Of a DNA stretch of 64,000 nucleotides, positions 55,825 through 64,000 are shown one piece after another. Made by a program: the position numbers and the translations under genes. This DNA comes from Cladochytrium replicatum. Its lineage: Eukaryota; Chytridiomycota; Chytridiomycetes; Cladochytriales; Cladochytriaceae. Position 1 is the first letter of the stretch. Each line of letters starts with the position of its first letter. The notes beneath the pieces are model-generated. The model was not told the origin of the DNA. It made no database searches and worked only from the letters and a program-made list of their open reading frames with translations. The stretch lies in assembly GCA_025526935.1 (NCBI GenBank), contig JAHLKD010000066.1, positions 62,001-126,000 of the forward strand. Reading direction: 5' to 3'.

Positions 55825-56033
55825 ACTATCGGACGCTGTGGGCGATTTCCTTCCGCTTCGTAATTCGGACTATCAGGAAGAGCCATTGGTTCTTGGAGAA
55901 GCATAGTGCCAGCGCCGCCCCGTAAGTTTGCATAAGTCTGCACTTGTTCCATGTACAGATCGAAATCCTGCAGCGTTTTACCGGTGAATGGCTTCGGCCG
56001 CGAAGATGTGGCGTCATTCGATCCCGAACCCAT
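55825..56033 (-). pseudogene. gag: Copia-A gag N-terminus (element A5)
   Basis: ATG at 56033 (MGSGSND) and about 69 codons, ending at the ACTAT duplication where B4 was inserted. The continuation is at 37152. The leader 56034-56084 contains the post-LTR motif complement TAACTATTG. Confidence 0.93.
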
Positions 56034-56084
56034 CTTGTTGTTGTTGTCCAAAGAAATGTGTTAAGCAACAATTCGTAACTATTG

Positions 56085-56674
56085 TGTTGAACAAAGCTGT
56101 GGTCTGGATCCTCAGGTTGTGTGTGTTGTTAATTCACGGGTTAATGTTGCTAAGAGATGAATAAAGAAGATTGCGAGTCACAAGTGCTAGGGCAAGAGAA
56201 TGCTCCTTGTGTGTATCGCCACAGGCTCCTTAAATAAGTGTACTGTCGTTTTGGCTTTTCCTGCCAGAGGATCTGGATCGCGGCGATAAGGTTTGACTCT
56301 TCTTCTCACAGGCGTAGCGAAGCATAATCATACTAAGCTGTGCGTGAGAAGCTCTCCTCAACAGGATTGTTCTCACATCCCACGAACACGTTAATCATAT
56401 GTAAACCTTTGCTCTGATCTGATCCGGGCTTCACTTCTACAAGTGGATGATAGAAAAGTAATGACAGTTTACTATACCTATGGCCGCAATAAATATAACC
56501 CATGAAGAAATAACCGGAGGTGTCCAAACTCGTAATAGATCATCATCTATATACTTTAGTTCAATAGTTAGAAATGTTGCTCGGTGAAGAGTGACATTTC
56601 TGTATATCGGGCGTTTGTGTTTTTGTACTATCAATGACTGGATTGGCCAAGTCCATCAATCGAAATACTTAACA
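56085..56674 (-). repeat. Copia-A LTR (5' LTR of A5)
   Basis: 590 bp with small deletions near 56350 and 56378. Its TG end is followed by AATGA, half of a TCATT target duplication whose partner is at 58013-58017. Confidence 0.95.
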
Positions 56675-56679
56675 AATGA
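56675..56679. repeat. Target-site duplication AATGA/TCATT of A5
   Basis: AATGA abuts the A5 5' LTR TG end. Its complement TCATT abuts the LTR CA end at 58013-58017. In intact Copia-B the site reads AATCATTCAC. Confidence 0.75.
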
Positions 56680-57300
56680 TTTCCGGATCAATCAGCTTGT
56701 CAAAGTAAACAGCATGTGGTACATTCTTAGTTCTAGAATGGTAAACACAATTTTTGACAGCCGCAGCATAAAGGATGGCAAATTTGATGAACTGTAAAGT
56801 ATGTGGAAGACCAGCTGTTTTCAGCATAGACTTGTACATCTCTTTCATTGAACGGACATTCCGTTCAGCAAGACCATTCAGCTCTTTGACTGATGCAGGT
56901 GAAGCATGCGCATGTATGCGTGGTACCTTGTTACTACACCAAGTCAAGAATTGGTTTGACAATAGTTCTCCAGAATCGGATCTCACTTCATAGACATGAA
57001 GTGGCAGAAATCTATTTTCAACATCTGCGATGTGTCTTAGCATACTATCAGAGGCTTCGCTCTTTCGTTGCAAGAAGTAGATTGTGATGTGAAAACTGTA
57101 TTCATCTACGATATGCCAGTGACCTATTGTTTTGCCATTTCTGACAATTGGTACTGCATCAGTATGTAGGCGATATAATTTCCTCAGTGCTTGACTTAGC
57201 GTTGCGTAAATTGGAGTTTGTACAGCCTTTGTCTGATTGCAAATTATGCAGTTCTGTAAAATAGACAAGTTAACAAAATCAAGTGCATCACTCCTGACTT

Positions 57301-57320
57301 ATATATATATATATATATAT
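57301..57320. repeat. (AT)10 microsatellite inserted in Copia-B
   Basis: Twenty bases of AT inserted between GACTT and TGGGC of the integrase region; other Copia-B copies (13760 and 41020) lack it. Confidence 0.97.
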
Positions 57321-57832
57321 TGGGCAGTTTCTTTCCCAGAGAATGTAAAGTTTGCAGGATTTTCCGCAAATGTGTGTGACCAAATTGCTGGTGTAATCTA
57401 GCTAATTTGTCGATGGACACAGCTGAAACGTTGTTTACTGCATTATCAGCCATTGTTTGGGAGTATAGACTTAATGTTGCAGATGAAGCTCCGTCTAAAA
57501 CTTCACCCCCGTAATTTCTAGTTTTGTTAGAATCTTTTGGGAAAACATTGTTGTCCTTCACTGTGTCAAACCTTACACCAGACATGGTTGTCTGCTGCTC
57601 TTGGGCAGTGTTTGTAGTGGTACCAGGTAAAACATTCTGTTTGCCAACAGAGAGTGCAGAATTAGAAAGATTCGTCAAAATAGCTGCACCTATTTTGGAA
57701 GAGTGTTTAAGGAATGGATAGTAGTATCCAAACCATGAAGATAATATAAACCTCCACGTCTTAAACCAATGGTAACACATTGTTCAGTTCCTTTGTTTGA
57801 CAAATAGACTTTGTCTTTGGTGAAACTGACTA

Positions 57833-58012
57833 GAAGGAAAAGCCAAAACAACAGTACACTTATTTAAGGAGCCTGTGGCGATACACACAAGGAGCATTCT
57901 CTTGCGCTAGTACTTGTGACTCGCAATCTTCTTTATTCATCTCTTAGCAACATTAACCCGTGAATTAACAACACACAGAACCTGAGGATCCAGACCACAG
58001 CTTTGTTCAACA
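57833..58012 (+). repeat. Copia-A LTR, 3' 180 bp
   Basis: GAAGGAAAAGCC...TTCAACA; U3 is missing. Followed by TCATT and Copia-B sequence in plus orientation. Confidence 0.95.
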
Positions 58013-58017
58013 TCATT
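58013..58017. repeat. Target-site duplication TCATT (right copy)
   Basis: TCATT follows the LTR CA end at 58012 and matches, in complement, the five bases at the TG end of the A5 5' LTR (56675-56679). Confidence 0.75.
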
Positions 58018-60491
58018 CACACCTTTGGTACCCTGGTTAGTCTCTGGATCTCTCCAGAACAAAGGTCTAGTCGCAAAGTATCAGAGAAGTCAGAGCTAGG
58101 ACTTAAGGGTGAAGATATGAAAATCATTCATGCTTTGAATCTTAATACCAAACGCATAAGCGAATATTTTCATTTTACTTTTCATGAGGGAGTATTTGTT
58201 GGCTTAAACCCAACATCACAAACTTTAAATGACCTCACCAAACACTATCCTATTCCTCAGGGTCAACATTTTGATATTTCAAAGTTACCTGATATGAATA
58301 GCGATAATGACAATACTACAGACTCAGATTCTGATGATAGCGCTAACACCTCATCTGATGAGGAGTTGCTAACTCATCTGATGAGGAGTTGGATCCCAAT
58401 CAACGATTTTATCATCGAATGGATATCTCACAAATGCATGTTACTCTTATGTCCCAACATGATTCAAATGTTGATGACGAGCACGATACCATCAACGACT
58501 ATAACCAACGACTATAACCATTCGTTAAACATGAACGATGATACTTATGTACCACTTTCTGTACAACACGTACAAGAACAAAATGAAGATGATTCCCAAA
58601 GTGATTTGGAAGATTTACAATGGATTGGTGAAGATGATGACAACGATTATGGATTTGTTGCACACAAAGCCAAACGTCGCAAACTTAAAGGCAAACAACC
58701 TATGGTTACTCCAACAAACAGATTTCATCCCCAGCGAAGACATCCTTTGTTGAGACGTAATATCCCCAATGTGAATGTAAATGAGAAAGCAAAATCAAGT
58801 ACACCCGACGTTCCTATACCTCAAGGACACTTGAGAAGTATTCCCAAAACAGTCCAGGAAGCTATGTCGCGACCTGATGAATGGCCATACTGGCTTGCAG
58901 CCATGTGTGTGAAGAAAATCAACAACTTATCAATTTGGGAACATGGAACAAATGCATCTTGCCAAATGGGAACAACCTTCTCACTGGCAAATGTGTTTAT
59001 TCATACAAACTTGATGAAGATGGCAACATCATCCGATTCAAGGCACAATGGGTAGTTAGAGGGTTCTCCCAGATACAGGGAATAGATTTGGACAAAACCT
59101 ATTCTCCTGTGGCGAAAACCACTACAATTCGATTACTAGTTGCTCTTGCTGCAATTGTCAAATTACACATCTATCAATTTGACATTACAGGAGCATATCT
59201 CAATGCATCACTTGAGGAAGATGTTTATGTTGAAATGCCTCATGGATTTACAGAGACTGACGAATCTGGCAATCCATTAGTTTGTAATCTTGTCAAAGGC
59301 TTATATGGTTTACATCAAGCTGCTAGAGAATGGTACAAATGCCTCTGGGCAAAATATGAAGACATGGGATACATCCGTGATCTTTCAGATGCTTGTCATT
59401 TCTGGCAAATGAAATCATCTACTCACAATTCCACTGTGAAAATACGTGAACATACTACTGTTCATGTAGATGATATTCTTCATTTCTCTCCAGACCCAAA
59501 TGGCTACCAAGACTTCATGGATGGCTTGAATTCCTCATTCAAGGGTGGAAGTCACTCTACAGCCAAATGGATTCTGAAAATGCAATTGATCAAAACTACT
59601 CACGGTTATTTCATAACCAATGCTCAATATGCAATAGAAATATTGCAGAGATTGAAATTATGGGAATCCAATCTTAAACCAGCCAAAACACCTATTTCTT
59701 CTCACTACAAACATGACACAAGCTTGCCTATTTTATCCAAAAATGATGCAACTACTTTTCGCTCTGAATTCATGAAAATCTCGTACCTAGCTACAAAGAC
59801 CAGACCTGATTTATCTTTGCTGTCAATGTCTTGGCACAACACCAGGTTAAACCACGAGTTTGCGAACAAAAGGCACTAGCTCACCTGCATCGTTACTTAT
59901 TGGGAACATGGGACTATGGTTTGCATTACACACGCAACAACATACCCACTCCCAACGTACACTCTGATGGTGTATATGAGTTTGCATCAAATGAACACAT
60001 CCCTATGGGATATGCTGATGCAGACTGGGCAAATGATCCAGCTCGCTATTCCAGGACAGGATATGTTGTAATGTTTGCCAATGCAGCTGTTTGCTGGCAG
60101 TCTACAAAGCAACAGATTATAACTTGCTCTTCCACTGAAGCAGAGTTATATGCATTGAATGAATTATCACGTGAGATGAAGTGGATGAAAAACCTCTTGG
60201 CAACCATTGGTATTTCATGCAAAAGTAAGCCCATGATCCTCTCGCAAGATAATACCTCTACATAGTCTATTGCCAATGACCTGCTTAATGATCACAGAAC
60301 TAAACACATGGATGTTCGAGAAAAGTTTGTGAATCTTGAAATTGAGCAGAAGCAGCAGGAACTCAGAGATATTGATACTGAGAACCAAATTGCTGATATT
60401 TTCACAAAACCCTTGACATTCAAATTATTTTCAAAATTCACACGTGCACTTGGTCTTACACGTCAATTCTGATTTGACCCTTGTTGACTAA
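58013..60491 (+). pseudogene. pol: Copia-B pol (B3, 3' half): integrase end, linker, RT, RNase H
   Basis: Starts at the HTFGTLVSLWISPEQR motif after the integrase core, then linker, RT (FDITGAYLNA, HVDDILHF near 59461-59484), and RNase H (YADADWAND, SSTEAELYAL, RTKHMDVREKF) to TAA at 60489-60491. Lesions: 12 bp lost near 58103, the 23-bp insertion near 58365 shared with B4, a 13-bp tandem duplication near 58495, a 2-base gain near 58906, a loss near 59816, TAG (CAG to TAG) at 60264-60266, and a 1-base gain near 60466. Confidence 0.93.
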
Positions 60492-60576
60492 TACATACAT
60501 TACCAACAAACAGACGTGCGACTCAACGCTCATACCAATATCCTCATTGTCTACCGCAGCTTTGACTGCGGGGGTG

Positions 60577-61143
60577 TGTTGATGCATGCACATATATGGA
60601 ACTAGCTACTCCAGTCTTCATCCGCTACCGACACTGAGGGAAAATAGCCTTACCAGAGACGTCTGGGACAAGTTCATGCGTAATCATACATTACATGAAA
60701 GAACTGGCATTCCTAACTATTGGTCATGAAGACATCCTCCTTTACTCATTGGAATCTAGTAGAGTTCTGAGAGTGATCACGCGTTTGAAAAAGAATGTTA
60801 TGCTAATCAGTTTGCTGCTGACAGATATATCATACTCGAGTACATCTCGTATGATATTAATGCAAGGTACTACATACTTATTTCTCATAGAGAACATGTC
60901 ATTGTAGACAAGATTATAGCTAATCTTCATGTTCTGCTCACAATGGTTATTGTGAACGATCACTGGGATCTATATCTCTCTATTCGAGAGAATAATGTTT
61001 ATATTAGATATTTCCATAAATCTATAGCCACAGGTTAATTATAAAAGCCGAAACGACAGTATATTTGAATTGTTTGCACAATTCAAAGAGCCTGTGGCGA
61101 TATGAGATTTCGGGTGGCTGTGGCTCAAGAGCGTGATTGGAGA
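60577..61143 (+). repeat. Copia-B LTR (3' LTR of B3), cut by hAT-2
   Basis: 567 bp from TGTTGATGC to GATTGGAGA, preceded by polypurine tract GCGGGGGTG. It continues as hAT-2 at 61144. Variant CCGCTACC matches B4's LTR and differs from the LTR at 28928. Confidence 0.95.
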
Positions 61144-61350
61144 TAAGGATCGGCGGGTTTTAGGGTCTTTCGGGTCGGGTCCGGGTCCATTGACCAAATG
61201 TACCCGACCCGAGTGCTGGGTTTTCATGGAAAGTTTTCAGGTCGGATCCGGGTCAGGTATCGGGTCCAGTAGGAAAACCATTTTCGGGTCAACAGTCAGA
61301 CCCGAGTAAAACCCGATGTGATAGAGAAGCTAAAACGAAGCTATTGTTCT

Positions 61351-61645
61351 TTCTGTCCACGCGGACACTTTCCAAGAAGACGCAATATAAGTTTTGTATG
61401 TATCAAACAAGTTTGCATCACAACAGACATCGAGGCATGTATTTTCTGTCCACCCGGACACTTTCTCAACTCATTGACGTACTTCAGTTATCTCTACCCA
61501 GTACAACTAACCTCTATCAATGTTACTAGCAATACGATTCTGTCCACCCGGACACTTTCCAAGAAGTCACAAAGGAAGTTCTGTAACAAACAATTTCTAC
61601 CACAACAGACCTCGAGAGCTGTGCTTTCTCTGCACCTAGACACTT
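61351..61645. repeat. Four subterminal repeats of hAT-2
   Basis: TTCTGTCCACSCGGACACTT-like units start at 61351, 61444, 61538 and (degenerate) 61626, spaced 88-94 bp. hAT-1 has two such units. Subterminal repeats are known transposase-binding sites in hAT elements; binding here is inferred. Confidence 0.85.
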
Positions 61646-61680
61646 AGAGTCAGTAACGTTCCAGCCACACCACAGCAAAA

Positions 61681-64000
61681 ATGGACGCCGCCTTTGTTAA
61701 ACCAAAGCGTAAGGCAGCGTCTGACGCAAGCCAAAGACTGGTGGACAGTCATCCGCTTGACACGGAAGCGAAGTCTGCCAGCCCCCCAAATTTCAGAGGC
61801 GTCCAGCGAGGGGAACATCATGCAGGACAAACGCAGACGTGTATCAGGACACGGTGGCAACAACAGCGCTCGAGAGCCGAGCTCCACATCTTCTTCCAAT
61901 GACTCCAGCGAGTTGGGCCCGGCTTCTCAGCATGCACCACAGCTTCCTGCCGACGTTAGTTTTGCTGACTCTTCAGTGCGACAGGAGCCTGCAGCTGGAT
62001 CAGTTCAACCATCAATGCTTTCATCAGACGCAGATGTTGATAGCATGTCGGACTGTAGAGGTAGTCGAGGCGGCATAGCGAAGGATTACTATAAGGTTGA
62101 TAATGGTCTGAGAACATGTTTGGTTGCGAAATGCAAGTGGAGCCAGAAGGTCGATAAGACGGGATCAACAAAATACTTCCTCCGGCATCTGAAAAACCAC
62201 CATGGAAGTATTGCCAGGTCACTTGGACTGTTGGACATCGTCCCCAAGGGACAACAGACATTGAATTTCGGCTCGCAGGAGAAGGAGCAAAACTTTGTGT
62301 TCAATCCAGACGTAGCGTGGCGGTCGATTTTGGACTGGATTGCTGCAGACAATCAGGCTTTTACTGTTGTGGAGAACGAGTTCTTTGTCAGCATGCTGAA
62401 GACTTTTCAGCCAAACTATACACAAAGACGGCAAAAGCAGTGAAGCAAAAGGAGATGGATCTTTACGATAGGCAGAAGGAGCTCGTTAAAGGTCTGATTG
62501 TTGGTTCGCCTTCAAAAGTATCAATAACAGCTGACTGTTGGACATCGAAGAACCAGATTTCTTTTCTTGGAATTACTGCCCACTTCATCACGAAAGAATG
62601 GGAGCCACAGGACTTGCTGCTGCAGATGATTCCAATGGTTGGAAAGCATGAAGGCGTCGCCATGGCTAATCAGCTTGTCAAGTGTCTGGATGAATTTGGC
62701 ATGCTATCGGGTGAACGCTTATTGTGCATTACAACCGACAACGGTTCAAACAACTTTACCATGAGTGCTAAGCTGGAGACGCTCTTGGAAGATAGGGATA
62801 TTGCGTGGTCTGCAGAAACTCAACACATGCGGTGTATGGCACTTGCCACATTATCAATCTTGCAGCAAAGGATTTTATCGATACATTCGCGCCCACTGGG
62901 GGCAAAGTCGCAAATGACGATAACTCCAGCGTTAATGTCATAAACCTTCTTCGACGGCTAGTCAGAGGAATACGGTCTTCCCCAAAACGACGAAGCTCAT
63001 TTATTGATTCGTGCCGATTTGTGAAACTGGTTCCTCTATTACCAATTATCGATGTGACAACGCGCTGGAATAGCACGTTCTATATGGTCAAACAAGCCTT
63101 ACAGCTACGAGAGGCAATGGACAAAATATGCTGGATTGAAGATTCTTTGAAAGATTGGTCAATAAATCCAAAGCAATAGGAGGTCCTACAGAAGATCCGG
63201 GATGGTTTGAGTGTTTTCGAGGTTATATCAAAGGCAATCGAGGGGTCTAGATATCCAACACTTCCGCTTGTTGTTCCATTTTACAACGATCTTATCGATC
63301 CACTGGAGGACCTAGAGGAGGCAGAATTGGATGAAACTTTCACCAAAGCATTTCGAAATGCACTAGATAAGCTGAGAATATATTACTCAATCGCTAAGAG
63401 CCCGTGTTTAGCAGTTGCTACGGTACTCGATCCTCGTTTTAAGGATCAATATTATCGATTTTCAAAGGCTTGGGAGAAAGATGTAGGAAGGGATCAGGTC
63501 ACCCTAGTGCGGAAAGTCTGGGAGGAATCGTATAAGTCACGGAAAATCAAGAACAGTGGTGCCGATGTTTTTGGAAACACGCCAGAACGTCGACACGATT
63601 TGAGCGGAGCTTCCAGTGATAGACAGGAAAAAACGGACGCTGAACGCTTGAGAGCCTTTAGATCCGTTTTCATCTGGCAAGAGATTCCTGAGGAAAAAGA
63701 TGAGCTGGATCGCTATCTTGGCGATCAGGTACTCCGCGGTATTGATTCTGATGGGAAGCCAATCAATATTATGGACTGGTGGAAGACCGTTGGAAGTGTA
63801 AACTTTCCAGCCCTAAGCCAGATGGCAATGGACTATTTAGGAATACCAGCAACAAGCGCTCCAGTCGAACGAAAGTTTTCAGCCGGGGTTGATTTGGTAC
63901 CTGCAACTCGCAACCGCCTTGCTCCAAGAACAATAAATGTGTTGATGTGCCGTCATGACTGGTTGCATCAATTGAGTGCTGAAGAACCGTTCAAAAATGA
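61681..64000 (+). pseudogene. hAT transposase with BED-type zinc finger, broken frame
   Basis: The start is the ATG at 61681 (MDAAFVKPKRK, nuclear-signal-like). A frame change near the C-run at 61783 leads into a Ser-rich region and a BED-like finger (CLVAKC near 62117, HLKNHH near 62184). A second shift near 62420 leads to the catalytic core: Asp in ITADCWTS (62533-62535), Asp in TTDNGSNN (62737-62739) and CxxH-type MRCM. A third shift near 62840 leads to HIINLAAKDF. TAG at 63177-63179 then interrupts, but the same frame stays open from 63180 to 64000 and carries TRWNST upstream and the hAT C-terminal dimerisation motif SAPVERKFS with the catalytic Glu (63867-63869). All three catalytic acidic residues survive. 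Introns could explain some breaks, but I saw no clear splice pairs. Confidence 0.88.

Larger units (their letters stand above)
31644..56674 (-). mobile_element. Copia-A element A5, interrupted in gag by B4
   Basis: Parts on the minus strand: 5' LTR 56674-56085, gag start 56084-55825, rest of gag-pol 37152-32243, 3' LTR 32242-31644. The gag break carries a 5-bp duplication ACTAT (37148-37152 and 55825-55829) at the ends of B4. The flank at the 5' LTR is AATGA (complement TCATT), which matches TCATT after the LTR tail at 58012 and not the flank at 31643. Confidence 0.88.
56675..57832 (-). pseudogene. pol: Copia-B protease-integrase segment, inverted
   Basis: Minus-strand Copia-B from the VSFTKDK motif after protease, through the integrase finger (LARLHQQFGHTHL, CIICNQTK), VDEYSFH, RSDSGELL and GLAERNV to LIDPEI. 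An (AT)10 insertion at 57301-57320 and small indels break the frame. It supplies the integrase region missing from B3 but overlaps B3's 5' part by nearly 300 bp (compare 31347-31643), so it is not a simple inversion of the missing piece. Confidence 0.92.
28928..61143 (+). mobile_element. Copia-B element B3, interrupted by 31644-58012 and by hAT-2
   Basis: Parts: LTR 28928-29608, internal 29609-31643, internal 58013-60576, LTR from 60577. About 1.2 kb of the integrase region is missing between the internal parts; an inverted copy of that region lies at 56675-57832. The 5' part shares variants with B2 and the 3' part with B4, so B3 may be a recombinant and not a single old insertion. Confidence 0.75.
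61144..64000 (+). mobile_element. hAT DNA transposon hAT-2 (3' end beyond the window)
   Basis: Starts TAAGGATCGGCGGG, aligned with hAT-1 at 3175, giving the 5' terminus. The first 170 bp are rich in CGGGTC/GACCCG words, then four subterminal repeats, then a hAT transposase frame to the window end. It sits in a Copia-B LTR; the 8 bases before it are ATTGGAGA, the expected length of a hAT target duplication, but the partner is outside the window. Confidence 0.88.

Noticed and set aside
61681-62443. Host BED-zinc-finger gene
   Set aside because: It is preceded by hAT terminal and subterminal repeats also present at 3175 and is followed by the hAT catalytic and C-terminal motifs.

Overview
The window is eukaryotic repeat DNA with no recognisable host gene. 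It is a nest of LTR retrotransposons from two Ty1/copia families, here called Copia-A (599-bp LTR, 1,727-aa Gag-Pol) and Copia-B (681-bp LTR). A decayed Ty3/Gypsy element lies at the left edge and a hAT DNA transposon at the right edge. The protein-domain order, the element types and the absence of bacterial-type operons indicate a repeat-rich nuclear genome. A fungus or fungus-like protist is my best guess, but nothing here proves it. No tRNA, rRNA, CRISPR array or single-copy gene was seen.

Layout. 1-3174: degenerate Ty3/Gypsy remains (primer-site-like sequence at 826, RT/RNase H relic at 2541-3036) plus a 55-bp tandem repeat. 3175-3780: truncated 5' end of a hAT element. 3781-6084: rearranged Copia-A pieces. 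6085-29608: Copia-B element B1 (5' truncated), split by a 20.6-kb insert (7652-28257) that holds A2(-), B2(-), A3(+) and the complete element A4(+) at 21650-28209. B1's 3' LTR (28928-29608) is also the 5' LTR of the next Copia-B unit, B3, which runs to 61143. B3 is split by 31644-58012: A5(-), which is interrupted in gag by B4(-) with a 5-bp target duplication ACTAT; the 5' LTR of B4 is itself interrupted by an 11.9-kb Copia-A array (43694-55637). B3's 3' LTR is interrupted at 61144 by a second hAT element that runs off the window. Nesting therefore alternates B, A, B, A to four levels.

Function. Only A4 has an uninterrupted Gag-protease-integrase-RT-RNase H reading frame with two near-identical LTRs, so it is the only candidate autonomous element. 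Two further frames (46139-50269 and 50914-55044) are open and identical in translation, but stop inside RT where the internal region is joined directly to the TG end of an LTR. All Copia-B copies and both hAT copies are broken.

The most unusual signals are: (i) a head-to-tail array of 4,775-bp LTR/truncated-internal units, as expected from amplification of an autointegration circle; (ii) inserts bounded on both sides by outward-facing LTR CA ends, two of which replaced about 60 bp of target instead of making a 5-bp duplication; (iii) a 9-nt sequence just after the 5' LTR (CAATAGTTA) that is perfectly complementary to a U3 motif (TAACTATTG) in both families, resembling a cyclisation or priming pair; and (iv) a short promoter-like core shared by otherwise unlike LTRs.

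All sequence comparisons were made by eye, so difference counts are approximate.
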